DNA of 64,000 bases from Candidatus Latescibacterota bacterium (lineage in GTDB: Bacteria > Latescibacterota > UBA2968 > GCA-2709665): positions 1 through 64,000 of the forward strand of contig JAAXHE010000037.1 in the NCBI GenBank assembly GCA_012271065.1. The letters are read 5' to 3'. Numbering within the stretch: position 1 is the stretch's first letter; each line of letters begins with the position of its first letter. The position numbers were made by a program, and so were the translations under genes. The notes under the pieces are model-generated. The model searched no databases, had not been told where the DNA came from, and saw only the letters and a list, made by a program, of their open reading frames with translations. Shown one piece after another: positions 46,275 to 55,104 of this stretch.

Positions 46275-47141
46275 GTGCAGATTGCATGGAGCGGCCTGTC
46301 TCAGTGTTACGAGTTCGACACCGGCGAGATCATGGGCGGCATTCAACCCTTTTCGAATTACCACGGCATCTGCGGGCTGATGCACCGGGGATACAGGGCC
46401 GGCGTGGTTCGGCACAGCAAGGCGCTTTTGAATGCCGAATATTATCTCAGGCCGGGATCGGGGATGGTGATGTACCCGCGGCGGCTCACCCTGGGGAGGA
46501 AGGTGGCGCACGAGCTGAATCAGAACGGCGTGGCTGTCCACTTCCCCGCGGAGCCGGATTTCGGGCTGGAGATGGACCTCTTTTATCGGCCGCACGGCGA
46601 CGCGGTAGACCTGAAGATGACCATACGGCCGTCGGCGGACATCCAGCGCTTCGAGATTTTTTTCGCCTCGTACATCGCCGAGGTCTTCGACGAGACCTGG
46701 GTGCCGATTGTGAATGCCGAGGGGCGCCGGACCTGGACGCGGCTCAACAATAGGGCGGTGATCAACCGCACGTTCGGCGTCGCCCGAAACGACCTGTCGC
46801 GTGAGACGATTGAGGATTGACGTTACGGTGAGCCGGACAGGGGGATGCATCGGGACCTGGAAGAAAGCGACTTCAGCCTGCCCATCCTTGCCGCGAGGAA
46901 TTCGTCAAACGGGTTCACGCTGGTTTTCCTCTGCGACCCCGCCCACACGACCTACCTGACCGGTCAGTACCACGGATGGGACACCGCGCACGACTGGTGT
47001 TATGGTGCGGACCTGGCGGCGGGCGCGGAGATGGTGACGCACACGAGAATGGTCTATCGGTGTTTTCCGGATGCACGGGTCCTTGGCAGGGGGATCGCTG
47101 AATTGTGGACCGCCTTTGCCGGGCCCGGGCCCAAATCCTGA
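46275..47141 (+). pseudogene. unrecognised protein interrupted by one in-frame TGA
   Basis: GGAGG at 46264-46268 is six bases before a GTG at 46275 (an ATG at 46269 is only one base from it). The frame reads 181 codons to TGA at 46818-46820, then continues in the same frame for 107 more codons, beginning RYGEPDRG, to a stop ending at 47141. Codon use and protein-like composition persist on both sides, so this looks like one ancestral protein of about 290 residues. The first part has IQPFSNYHGICGLMHRG and LFYRPHGDAVDLKM; the second has GFTLVFLCDPAHTTYLTGQYHGWD, probably an all-beta fold. A CGA-to-TGA mutation, read-through or sequencing error are possible. The DegT gene follows 21 bases on. 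Confidence 0.55.
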
Positions 47142-47162
47142 CAAAATCAAGGAGGCAGGAGC

Positions 47163-48401
47163 ATGCTTGCGATCGATGGCGGTGAGAAGGTCCGTAAAGT
47201 GCCCATGCCCGCGCGGCGTCTCTTCGGAGAGGAGGAGAAGCAGGCCGTGATGGCGCTGTTCGACGAGAGTATCCGTTCAGGGAACGCGTTCGGGTACGAT
47301 GGGCCGGAGGAACGCGCGTACGAACGGGACTTCGCGGATTTCATGGGCGGCGGATACGCGGACCTCGTGAATTCGGGTACCACTTCTCTTTACTCGGGGC
47401 TTGGCGCCCTTGAACTGGAGGTCCCGGGCGAGGTGGTGGTGCCGCCAGTCACCGATCCGGGAGGGGCCATGCCTGTGGCGCTCCTGAACCTGGTACCCGT
47501 TGTGGCGGACGCGGATCCGGGCACGTTCAACGCCGGGGCGGAACAGATCGAGGCCGTTCTGACCGAACATTCGCGTGCGATTATCGTTGCGCACATCGCC
47601 GGGGAACCGGCGGACATGGATCCGATTCTGGATCTGGCCCAATCGCGCGGATTGCCCGTGATCGAAGACTGCGCGCAGGCGCATGGCGCAAAGTACCGGG
47701 GACGGCTCGTGGGCAGTATGGGGACGATGGGGACGTTCTCGACGATGAGCGGCAAGCATCACGCCACGGGCTCGCAGGGCGGCGTGGTCTTTGTGAAAGA
47801 TCACGATCTTTACTGGCGGGTGAAGCGATTTTCCGATCGGGGCAAGCCTTTCAATCTCGAAGGGAGCGGTCTGTCCAACGTGAGGGCGAGCCTGAATATG
47901 AACGGGAGCGATCTGGCCGCCGCGATCGGCAGGGTGCAGTTGCGCCGCCTGGGCGAGATTGCGGATAGCCGTCGGAGGGCGGGAGATGCGATACGGGATG
48001 GCATCGACCATCTGAAGGCCGTATCCATGGGCAGGCAGGTGCCCGGTACCGAGTGCGTATACTGGTTCCTCCGCTTCCACGTGGAGACAGCGAAACTGAG
48101 CGTGGACAAGGCGGGCTTCGTCAAGGCGCTGGCGGCCGAAGGCATTTCGGCGTCTGTATCCTACCGGCACATCCCGTCCGAGTCGGCGTGGTTCAGGGAA
48201 CGCAAGGTCTTCGGCAACAGCGACTATCCCTGGGGACTCCCCGACTACGGGGGCGACCGCAACGCCACCTTCCCCTGTCCCAACGCGGTCGAGGCCGCTG
48301 AGAGCCACTTTACAATGCCAATCCATGAGAACTACGGAGACCAGGAGGTGTCCGACATCATTGCCGCTCTTGAAAAGGTGGAGACGGCTTATCTGAAATA
48401 G
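47163..48401 (+). CDS. DegT/DnrJ/EryC1/StrS-family PLP aminotransferase
   Basis: 412 residues from the ATG at 47163 with AAGGAGG upstream. It is a fold-type I sugar or aminosugar aminotransferase family member: LFDESIRSGNAFGYDGPEE, VNSGTTSLYSGLGAL, GEVVVPPVTDPGG, then VIEDCAQAHGAKYRGRLVG and TMSGKHHATGSQGGVVF, where the Lys binds PLP and Asp/His help. Members include 3-amino-2,3-dideoxy-scyllo-inosose and similar aminotransferases, as well as many enzymes of unknown substrate in uncultured bacteria. It stands between the interrupted gene and the transglutaminase-like gene, likely in one operon of unknown purpose. Confidence 0.9.
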   Translation: MLAIDGGEKVRKVPMPARRLFGEEEKQAVMALFDESIRSGNAFGYDGPEERAYERDFADFMGGGYADLVNSGTTSLYSGLGALELEVPGEVVVPPVTDPGGAMPVALLNLVPVVADADPGTFNAGAEQIEAVLTEHSRAIIVAHIAGEPADMDPILDLAQSRGLPVIEDCAQAHGAKYRGRLVGSMGTMGTFSTMSGKHHATGSQGGVVFVKDHDLYWRVKRFSDRGKPFNLEGSGLSNVRASLNMNGSDLAAAIGRVQLRRLGEIADSRRRAGDAIRDGIDHLKAVSMGRQVPGTECVYWFLRFHVETAKLSVDKAGFVKALAAEGISASVSYRHIPSESAWFRERKVFGNSDYPWGLPDYGGDRNATFPCPNAVEAAESHFTMPIHENYGDQEVSDIIAALEKVETAYLK

Positions 48402-48462
48402 GCGGTTGTCATCCGCGGCACTGAAGGGGCGGCGCGCACGGGAAACCGTCCGGGATCGGAGA

Positions 48463-50538
48463 ATGGCTGAAGTGGACTTCAGAGAAATAAAGAGTGTTTA
48501 CCACGCACGGGAGGTCTACCGTACGGCCGACGTCGCCGATCTCTGGATGGGCGAAGACGATGCCGGTATCCGCCTCTTCAGGGGTTCGGTGGTCGAGAAC
48601 GACAGCCCCGGCGCCGGACGGTCGGACGACCTGGCCGTGGACCCGTTTTTGGAGCTGTCCGGCGGGTTGGCGTTGAAAAAAGCACTGGTGGTGCGGCAAA
48701 ACCCCACGGGACCGGCGCAGGTGGCCTTTATCGCACGGGAGCGAAGAGGTCATTCGGCCACGCTGCGAATCAACGTCAACGGGCGGGAGGTGCTGCGCCC
48801 GCCGTCCCCGCTGGCCACCCCGGACGCGAGGCAGTATTGGGAACTGGCGCCCGATGAAGGCGCCTGGAGCTGGAGCCGATGGTACTACGTGGAATTGCCC
48901 GACGGCTGCCTTCGCCAGGGTGAAAACCGGCTGGTTTTCGACGTCGCCGACGGTGGGGTCGGGTGGAGTCTGATGGTGGCGGACTACCGGGACTATGCAA
49001 AGGGGACGCCCGATCCGGTCGTGCTGCCGGCTTCGAGTCTTGTGCGCCGAAATGGTGAATGGGCGCCTGAGCGCGGCGAATATGTGATCCGGCTGGTCCT
49101 TGGCGGGTACCGCGAAACCGGGCTTGCCGTATCGCCGGTCATCGATGCCGCCGGCGAAGGGGAGGTTAAGCGGCGGCACGCCATTGGCGGTTTGCGTCTG
49201 GATTGGGACGTCGAATTGCCCGCCGTCGCCGTCGCCCATTGTGACGTGAGGACCGGACAGGATCCCGCGTTAAATGGGGCGGGTTGGAGCGGCTGGCAAA
49301 CGTGCGAACGCGGGTCGGCGATTACACGCGTTGCGGGACGTTATCTCCAGTGGCGGATGCGGTTACAGACGTCGGACCCGGCGTGTACGCCCGTGTTGAA
49401 GGCGATTCGGATCCTGGCCGACGTACGACCGGAAGGAAGCGAACCGCCCCGTGTCGTCAGCGTGGAAAACGCGTCCATCCGGCGGTCTTCGTACTGGATC
49501 GCCGATGAGGACTACCGGCACGACAGCTTAAGGGAACTGCGCGACCGGTTCGAACTGGATGCCGTTGTCTCCGGGGCGCAGACCGAATTCGAAGCGATCG
49601 AGCGCCTGATGGCGTGGGCGTATGCCGTTCCGCTGGGTGCGTGCCGGCACTATCCATGGGACGTTCTGAAATGGCTGACGCTCGATCGGGATTCATCGGG
49701 TGCGATTGTAATGAACCGGTACCCGGAACGGCGGCGCGACAAGATGTGTCTCTATCCCAATGTCGCACTGGTAGCCGCCTGTCTGAGTTTCGGATATCCC
49801 GCGCGGCACGTGAACTTCCACAGCGAAGGCATGACCGGACACGAGATCGCAGAGGTCTGGTCGAACGACTATTGCAAGTGGGTCCACCTGGACGCGACGC
49901 GGGATTTCTACTGGTACGATCCGAAGACGCGTGTACCGCTGGATACGCTGGAGGTGCACCAGGTCCTGGCGAACAGGCTCGAGGACGTCGAACGCTGGGA
50001 CCGTCCATATCTGTTCCGGCAGGATCTCGATGCTCTCGTACGGGACCTGCCGATTGCGATTCGGGAAGGAAGCCACGAGTTCTCGACAAAGGAGGGGGCG
50101 CACTTTCTGTTCAGGTCGTTCTGTCATTTCCGAATGATTCCGCGCAGCAACGTGTTCAGCCAGCCGCGTCCGCTGCCGGTGAGTCAGGGTACCGAGGCGT
50201 GGGCCTGGGACGGGTATCTCAACTGGGCTGACGACAAGGTGCCGGCACTGCCTCACTTCACGCGTCACACGAATCGGCGATCCGATTTCTATCCGTCGAT
50301 GAACCGGACCCGGTTCACCGCGTTGGGGAATGAGGATGGGACCGCTCTGAGGGTCAACCTGGAAACGCAGACACCGGGTTTCTCGGGTTATCTGTCCTGC
50401 CTGGACCGAGACGAGTGGAAATCTTGCCGTGAGGCGTTCGACTGGCAACTGCACGACGGGGTGAACACGATGCATGTGCGTTCCGTCAATAGCGCCGGCG
50501 TGAAGGGCCCCGTCAGCAGTCTGGCCGTTGCATTGTAA
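48463..50538 (+). CDS. transglutaminase-like protein with N-terminal beta-rich region
   Basis: 691 residues from the ATG at 48463; an upstream TTG at 48406 is possible. The first 370 residues are beta-rich, with carbohydrate-binding-like or glycoside-hydrolase-accessory character (for example GHSATLRINVNGREV and GENRLVFDVADGGVGW). Residues about 395-510 form a transglutaminase-like papain fold: Cys in DKMCLYPNVALVAACLSFGYPARHV, His in MTGHEIAEVWSNDY, and Asp in CKWVHLDATRDFYWYD. These three fit the Cys-His-Asp triad. No signal peptide was noticed. The C-terminus has a beta-sandwich ending in NTMHVRSVNSAGVKGPVS. A peptidase or amidase role is likely, with the substrate unknown. Confidence 0.75.
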   Translation: MAEVDFREIKSVYHAREVYRTADVADLWMGEDDAGIRLFRGSVVENDSPGAGRSDDLAVDPFLELSGGLALKKALVVRQNPTGPAQVAFIARERRGHSATLRINVNGREVLRPPSPLATPDARQYWELAPDEGAWSWSRWYYVELPDGCLRQGENRLVFDVADGGVGWSLMVADYRDYAKGTPDPVVLPASSLVRRNGEWAPERGEYVIRLVLGGYRETGLAVSPVIDAAGEGEVKRRHAIGGLRLDWDVELPAVAVAHCDVRTGQDPALNGAGWSGWQTCERGSAITRVAGRYLQWRMRLQTSDPACTPVLKAIRILADVRPEGSEPPRVVSVENASIRRSSYWIADEDYRHDSLRELRDRFELDAVVSGAQTEFEAIERLMAWAYAVPLGACRHYPWDVLKWLTLDRDSSGAIVMNRYPERRRDKMCLYPNVALVAACLSFGYPARHVNFHSEGMTGHEIAEVWSNDYCKWVHLDATRDFYWYDPKTRVPLDTLEVHQVLANRLEDVERWDRPYLFRQDLDALVRDLPIAIREGSHEFSTKEGAHFLFRSFCHFRMIPRSNVFSQPRPLPVSQGTEAWAWDGYLNWADDKVPALPHFTRHTNRRSDFYPSMNRTRFTALGNEDGTALRVNLETQTPGFSGYLSCLDRDEWKSCREAFDWQLHDGVNTMHVRSVNSAGVKGPVSSLAVAL

Positions 50539-50574
50539 CGGTATTCCTTATCGTTTTTTCCAAAAGTGTCGTCT

Positions 50575-50601
50575 GCCGCCCCTGTGGGGGTGGCTTTTTT
50601 T
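50575..50601 (+). terminator. Rho-independent terminator
   Basis: GCCGCCCC (50575-50582) pairs with GGGGTGGC (50587-50594, one G.U), a four-base loop lies between, and T7 follows (50595-50601). It separates the transglutaminase-like gene from the sigma-clamp gene. Confidence 0.9.
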
Positions 50602-50718
50602 GTGACGGCAGGCGACCTGACACCGGTTTTTTTTGTATGTGAAGGATACTTTTCTGTGTGATGCGCATCTGTATTCATGTCACACGCGCGGTGATTTGAC
50701 CTTTCTTGGAGGCGAATC

Positions 50719-52086
50719 TTGGATACGCTGGGAGATCGAGACCTGGTCCGTCTTGCGGTCTCGGGAGAAACATGGGCGTACGGCCGTCTGGTGGAGCGCT
50801 ACGGCGAACGGGTTCTGGCGAGGGTCCGCCGCGTGGTCAGGCGTCCGGACGACGCCGAAGACCTGGCCCAGGAGGTGTTCCTGCTGGCGTTTCGACGCCT
50901 GGGTCAACTCCACGATGGCAGCAGGTTTTCTCCGTGGCTTTTGAGAATTGCGGAAAACACGGCCCGAAATTGGCACCGGCGGCGGATGGTGCAAATCCGA
51001 TTCGAGGAGCGATTGTCGAAGGAGTGGGCAGGGCACCCCGTAGATGAGTCGGAGTCGGAACGGGAGGCCCGCATGATGGTCAGGGAGGCGATTCGCCGGC
51101 TTTCAGGCGCGCACAGGGAGGTTATTGAACATCACTATTACAAGGGCCGTTCCTACGCGGAAACCGCAAATCAGTTGGGGCTGGAAGTCAACATCGTCCG
51201 CAGCCGCCTGCAGAAGGCGAGGCAGCGGATCAGAAAGGAGATGAGCGAAATGACAACCGCTGGAAATACGTACGATCTTACGGCGCAGGACCTTCGGGCC
51301 CTCCATTGGGCGACCCGGTTTGTGAGCACGGACGAATCACGCCGTATTCTTTGCGGGGTGTGCCTGGAACCAGGCGGACGCGTTGTCGCATGCAATGGCG
51401 CAAGATTGCTGCTGCGCACGCTGGAGGGCACGGAGGACATGGAGAAGCGGGTTATCCTGGGGCCCGGGTTCGAGATGCCGGCGCCAGTTCCAAAGCGGGC
51501 TACGCTATCGATCCGGGAGGAACAGGCATTTCTGAACGCCGCGGGAGAAGACGAACTCGTAATACCGATTCTCGACGAACCCTATGTAAACTATGAGGCA
51601 GTGATACCGGAAAAGGGCGGCAGTTTCGTTCGGATATCCTCGGATGGATTGCTACAGGCAGTGAGCCTTATCGCGGAGCATCTTGAACCCAGGCATCCGG
51701 CTGCAGAAGTCTGGACGTATTCGCCACAAGTAGAAGTTCAGATTTCTCGGGAGCATCAGACGCTCTCGCTGATCACGTCGAGAGACCTGGGCTATCGTGC
51801 CGCCAGAGAGAATGCCGGTAAACCTGTATCGAATGACGATGCCCCATGGGCCGGCGTTCCGTACTGGCGGTTCACGACCTCAATGGATGGCCAGATCAAC
51901 CTGGAAGACAGTCCTGAACCGTTCAGGTCCAGTGTAAATCACGCCTACCTGAGTGACGCTGTCTCCGGAATTGAAACCGGGGGAATGCTGGATATACACC
52001 TTTCCGATCCCATGGAGGGTCTACTCTTCACTTCATGCGACCATCCTGACCGGAAAGCGCTGGTGATGCCGATGAGAATCGAGTAG
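50719..52086 (+). CDS. ECF sigma factor fused to two sliding-clamp (DnaN-like) domains
   Basis: One 455-residue chain. The TTG start at 50719 has GGAGG six bases upstream. Residues 5-92 are sigma region 2 (YGRLVERYGERVLARVRRVV, then DDAEDLAQEVFLLAFRRL). Residues 120-172 are sigma region 4 (IRRLSGAHREVIEHHYYKG and the helix-turn-helix SYAETANQLGLEVNIVRSRL). From residue 184 the chain resembles DNA polymerase III beta: domain 2 (LTAQDLRALHWATRFVSTDE, then PYVNYEAVIP near 288-297) and domain 3 (FVRISSDGLLQAVSLIA, 303 on, SVNHAYLSDAV at 405) ending in KALVMPMRIE, like the MPMR end of DnaN. Clamp domain 1 is missing. Terminators flank the gene, so it is probably alone in its transcript. Confidence 0.82.
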   Translation: MDTLGDRDLVRLAVSGETWAYGRLVERYGERVLARVRRVVRRPDDAEDLAQEVFLLAFRRLGQLHDGSRFSPWLLRIAENTARNWHRRRMVQIRFEERLSKEWAGHPVDESESEREARMMVREAIRRLSGAHREVIEHHYYKGRSYAETANQLGLEVNIVRSRLQKARQRIRKEMSEMTTAGNTYDLTAQDLRALHWATRFVSTDESRRILCGVCLEPGGRVVACNGARLLLRTLEGTEDMEKRVILGPGFEMPAPVPKRATLSIREEQAFLNAAGEDELVIPILDEPYVNYEAVIPEKGGSFVRISSDGLLQAVSLIAEHLEPRHPAAEVWTYSPQVEVQISREHQTLSLITSRDLGYRAARENAGKPVSNDDAPWAGVPYWRFTTSMDGQINLEDSPEPFRSSVNHAYLSDAVSGIETGGMLDIHLSDPMEGLLFTSCDHPDRKALVMPMRIE

Positions 52087-52136
52087 ACGGCAGTGGGGAA
52101 CGTGTACAAAACGCAAAGCGAATGGCAATGCAAAAG

Positions 52137-52164
52137 CCGGGCGCCCCTTTTCGGGAGCGCCCGG
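52137..52164. terminator. GC-rich hairpin, probable bidirectional terminator
   Basis: CCGGGCGC (52137-52144) pairs with GCGCCCGG (52157-52164) and inner CCC/GGG extend the stem. TTCGACTTTCTG follows on the plus strand and CTTTTGC on the minus strand. It ends the sigma-clamp transcript and perhaps minus-strand transcripts from the nucleotidase. Confidence 0.75.
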
Positions 52165-52400
52165 TTCGACTTTCTGAAGGGACGTTGACCGCATCTATCG
52201 GGCGGTCGCCCTCCACGTCGTAATCTCCTTCATGATCCGCCTCCTTTCTTTACTCAGACCGGTCACGCGCCATGACCAGTCCGGGTTCTGTCGACGCATC
52301 AACAGGATGGATACGGTACGGTCCGCATGTCTACACACCTGTGGATGCACGGGCATCAGCCCCGCTTCGAAGGGCCGGCCGATGATCGTCATTCCAACCG
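52165..52400. other. intergenic stretch with one tiny well-placed frame
   Basis: Between the hairpin and the nucleotidase stop. On the minus strand a 12-codon frame (52195-52233) starts seven bases after a perfect AAAGGAGG and encodes MKEITTWRATAR. It could be a small protein, a leader peptide or chance. Nothing else seen. Confidence 0.35.
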
Positions 52401-53222
52401 CTATGGATCAATGGCCCGGGAAGCCGTGCATATGTCCGCCAGAACGGCGTTTAGCGGCGTCAGAGAGGTCTCCGGCTCGAGCACGACGTCGTACGCGGAT
52501 CGATATTCCTGAAGGTGGTCGGTGTCGGCCGGGAAGGCGAAGCTGAGAAGGCGGGTGTGGTTGATGCGTTCAGCCATCCTTGCATCTTCAAGCGTATCTC
52601 CCAGGAGCAGCAGGTTGCGGCGGCCCGCCAACCCGGGGGCGGTCGTCGCAGGCCGGACGTGTTTATTCAGGCTGTGGATCAGCGGGGTCTTGTACGACAC
52701 CGCAATGCCGGCGGGGTCGAAAACCAGCGTGTTGGCGATAATGTCCAGATTGTCCGTGGATACGCCTTCTTCGGCGAGTCGTGCTGCGATGATTTCCCGG
52801 ATGCCGGCGGAAAGGATGATCAGGGGAATGCGGCGCTCGCGGAGGGTATCAAAAAAACGGCGCGCTCCGTCTCGCAGGTGCGGCCGATTTTCGCGAACGA
52901 TATGGCGGATCGTCCGCGTACTGAACTTGCAATCCAGCAGCAGATCGAATTGGAGGGACCACCAGCGGCGCAGGTGACGCGACTTGACGATTTCCGACAA
53001 TTCGGGATCGCGTTCGATCCTTCGGTAGCGATCAAACAGTTCCCGGTAACGCCGGGAAAACGCCGGACCGAGATGTCCGCTGTTGGCGATAACCGAACAG
53101 GTGGATTGATCGCTTCCATCTTCCGCGGTGGACCGGGTCAGCGTTCTGTCCCAGTCGCTGACAACAAGGAGCCTGTCCGGCCCGTCGGCCTGAAACTGCT
53201 TCAGCTTGTAACGCCATCGCAT
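52401..53222 (-). CDS. UMPH-1/cytosolic 5'-nucleotidase III-like HAD phosphatase
   Basis: 273 residues. HAD motifs are clear: VVSDWDRTLTR (Asp nucleophile in DxDxT form, motif I), PLIILSAGIREII (motif II Ser), YKTPLIHSL with the motif III Lys, and NLLLLGDTLEDARM (motif IV acidic pair). The cap inserted between motifs I and II (about residues 35-120) has the helical look of the UMPH-1 pyrimidine 5'-nucleotidase family, which dephosphorylates UMP, CMP or their analogues. The same cap is found in eukaryotic cN-III enzymes. It lies 29 bases after the HU gene on the same strand. Confidence 0.85.
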   Translation of the reverse strand: MRWRYKLKQFQADGPDRLLVVSDWDRTLTRSTAEDGSDQSTCSVIANSGHLGPAFSRRYRELFDRYRRIERDPELSEIVKSRHLRRWWSLQFDLLLDCKFSTRTIRHIVRENRPHLRDGARRFFDTLRERRIPLIILSAGIREIIAARLAEEGVSTDNLDIIANTLVFDPAGIAVSYKTPLIHSLNKHVRPATTAPGLAGRRNLLLLGDTLEDARMAERINHTRLLSFAFPADTDHLQEYRSAYDVVLEPETSLTPLNAVLADICTASRAIDP

Positions 53223-53251
53223 GCGGTGATTCGGCGTTCAGGGATGGTGGT

Positions 53252-53563
53252 CTATTGGGACGATTCGGTTTCCAGGGACTGGGACAGCACCTTTTTGAGG
53301 ATTTTACCGGGTTTGAACATAACTTTTCGGCGGGCGGGCACGTAAACCGTTTCGCCTGTGCTGGGATTGCGGGCCTGGGTTTTTTCCTTTGTCTCCTTGA
53401 CTTCCCAGGAGCCAAAGCCGCGTATCTCGATCCTCTTGCCGTTGCAGATGGAAGACGTCATGGCTTCGAAAAGGACGTCGACGGCTTCCAGGGCTTTGGT
53501 TTTGGGGTGGCCGATGTTGTCTGAAAGGTACCTCGCCAGAGAAGCCTTGGTGATCGTTGCCAT
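53252..53563 (-). CDS. HU-family DNA-binding protein
   Basis: 103 residues from the ATG at 53563 with AAGGAAAA upstream. The HU/IHF fold is evident: helices around KASLARYLSDNIGHPKTKALEAVDVLFEAM, then the RIEIRGFGSWEVKETKEKTQ strand and the DNA-binding arm ARNPSTGETVYVPARRKVMFKPG with the intercalating Pro at NPSTGE. A ten-residue C-terminal tail ends QSLETESSQ. HU bends DNA and organises the nucleoid. A near-consensus promoter lies 50 bases upstream. Because of its arm it could also be an IHF-like subunit, but HU is the safer call. Confidence 0.94.
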   Translation of the reverse strand: MATITKASLARYLSDNIGHPKTKALEAVDVLFEAMTSSICNGKRIEIRGFGSWEVKETKEKTQARNPSTGETVYVPARRKVMFKPGKILKKVLSQSLETESSQ

Positions 53564-53609
53564 GCGTTTTCCTTGATTGAGGCAGTTTCCCGGAAATTTC
53601 GACCGGGGA

Positions 53610-53638
53610 ACAATAACCCAGAATTTTCCCGATGTCAA
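53610..53638 (-). promoter_or_regulatory. sigma70 promoter of the HU gene
   Basis: On the minus strand: -35 TTGACA (53633-53638), 17-base spacer, -10 TATTGT (53610-53615), about 50 bases upstream of the ATG at 53563. Confidence 0.75.
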
Positions 53639-53738
53639 CAGAAAAACAAGATCACGGAATGACTGTCGTACGTGCCGTTCGGCGCCGACGAAAAAGGGGA
53701 CTGCGGTCGGCATATCCCATTGCCTTTCAAAAGATCCC

Positions 53739-53767
53739 TTGCCCGCCTTTCTCGCCGGGTTTATATT
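53739..53767 (+). promoter_or_regulatory. sigma70-like promoter of the lipoprotein genes
   Basis: -35 TTGCCC (53739-53744), 17-base spacer, -10 TATATT (53762-53767). It lies about 80 bases upstream of the lipoprotein ATG at 53849. Confidence 0.6.
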
Positions 53768-53848
53768 GAAATCCGACGCCCGAGTACCCGGTAGGCGTGC
53801 CCGTGTTCGCGGGTTCCGTATCGGAATGCCAAAAGGAGACCGCACTCT

Positions 53849-54274
53849 ATGAAACCCGTTTTGCTGGGTCTGCTGGCAATATGCGTCTGCGTCGCCTGCG
53901 GCGGCGAAGACGACGAAAACAACCCCGCGGCTTCCGAGACGCTGGCGGGGTCTTACGATCTGTTGAGGTTGACGCCTTCGGGGGGGGCGGCGATAACTCC
54001 GCCGAATGCATCCGGGATTATGACGTTAACGGAAAACCGGTATTCAATTGTGGCTTCCTACGTTACTGCGGGTTCGGAGGACGTAATCCGGGTCGCGCAG
54101 AGCGGGGGGTACTCAAGGTCCGGCGCGAGCCTGAGCCTCACCCCCGACGGCGGAGGCGGCGCCCGATCAGGGCAGGTGGCGGACGGTGGAAGTTCGATCA
54201 CCGTTCTGATTTCGGTGCAGGCAGGCGGACAGCCGCAGAACTTGACGCTTGTCTTTTCCAGGTCTGGCGGATAG
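53849..54274 (+). CDS. small secreted lipoprotein
   Basis: 141 residues. The signal VLLGLLAICVCVACGG ends in a lipobox VCVAC, so Cys17 should be lipidated, and a Glu/Asp-rich stretch follows. The rest is beta-rich with Gly-rich turns (SGIMTLTENRYSIVASYVT and ASLSLTPDGGGG), reminiscent of lipocalin-like or META-like small lipoproteins but without a firm match. It is the first gene of a pair with the ankyrin lipoprotein, 56 bases apart, and has its own promoter. Function unknown. Confidence 0.75.
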   Translation: MKPVLLGLLAICVCVACGGEDDENNPAASETLAGSYDLLRLTPSGGAAITPPNASGIMTLTENRYSIVASYVTAGSEDVIRVAQSGGYSRSGASLSLTPDGGGGARSGQVADGGSSITVLISVQAGGQPQNLTLVFSRSGG

Positions 54275-54330
54275 GGCCCAAACGGACTTCAGGTGTTGGG
54301 AGCGAAACCTGTTAAAGGAAGATATGTGCG

Positions 54331-54969
54331 ATGAATCGACTCGGCGCGATAGCGCTTCTTCTTGCCATCTTCACGGCTTGTAAACCCTCGGAGGACACGG
54401 ATCTGATCGCCATGGTCAAAAAGGGGGATGAAGAGGGTGTACAGACGCTGCTGGACGAAGGCGCCGACGCGAACGAAGAGGGCAAGGCGGGTACGACTCC
54501 GTTGATCGAAGCCGCAAAAAAGGGCGTCCCCGAAGTCCTGCGGTTGCTGCTCGATGCGGGTGCGGAAGTCAACGACGACCTTTATAGCAGAACCGCGTTG
54601 ATGGAGGCAGCGATCAAGAAAGACTCGACGATCACCGAGATCCTGTTGGAAGCGGGCGCCGTCGTGGATGCCAGAGACCTGAACCACCGGACCCCGTTGA
54701 TGTTCGCGTCCGACGTTGGTCTGACGGGCGTCGTCCACGTGCTGCTGGCTGCCGGGGCGGACGTCAACACCGTCGCGCGGTCCGGATGGACGCCGCTGAT
54801 CTACGCGGCCTACGGAGGTCACAAAGATGTAGTAAGCCGGCTGCTGGATGAGGGCGCCGATGTCAATGCCGTCACCAGAAACGGGAAGACCGCGGTCTGG
54901 CTGGCGGAGTACCGAGACAAGACCGAGGTCGTCGAGATTCTGACGGAGGCGGCCGCGGGGGACCGATAA
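54331..54969 (+). CDS. ankyrin-repeat lipoprotein
   Basis: 212 residues. A lipoprotein signal (LGAIALLLAIFTAC, Cys17) precedes five ankyrin repeats; each holds the TPLxxAA and LLxxGADVN pattern, for example TPLIEAAKKGVPEVLRLLL, TPLMFASDVGLTGVVHVLL and TPLIYAAYGGHKDVVSRLL. The protein should sit on the periplasmic face of a membrane and bind a partner protein. Ankyrin lipoproteins sometimes accompany catalases or enzymes. No obvious partner is encoded here apart from the small lipoprotein upstream. Confidence 0.9.
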   Translation: MNRLGAIALLLAIFTACKPSEDTDLIAMVKKGDEEGVQTLLDEGADANEEGKAGTTPLIEAAKKGVPEVLRLLLDAGAEVNDDLYSRTALMEAAIKKDSTITEILLEAGAVVDARDLNHRTPLMFASDVGLTGVVHVLLAAGADVNTVARSGWTPLIYAAYGGHKDVVSRLLDEGADVNAVTRNGKTAVWLAEYRDKTEVVEILTEAAAGDR

Positions 54970-55005
54970 CCCGCCGGCACACATGTGTATTGATGGCAGT
55001 TTCAA

Positions 55006-55027
55006 GGCGCTCCTCGAGTGCCTTTTT
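55006..55027 (+). terminator. Rho-independent terminator after the ankyrin gene
   Basis: GGCGCT (55006-55011) pairs with AGTGCC (55017-55022, one G.U), a five-base loop lies between, and T5 follows. Confidence 0.75.
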
Positions 55028-55104
55028 CTCTTGCGAGGTTCAGGCCAGGCAGGGATTCATCGCTTTGGCCCGGGAAATTGAGCATTTGCCCTGCTCCTGG
55101 CTTC

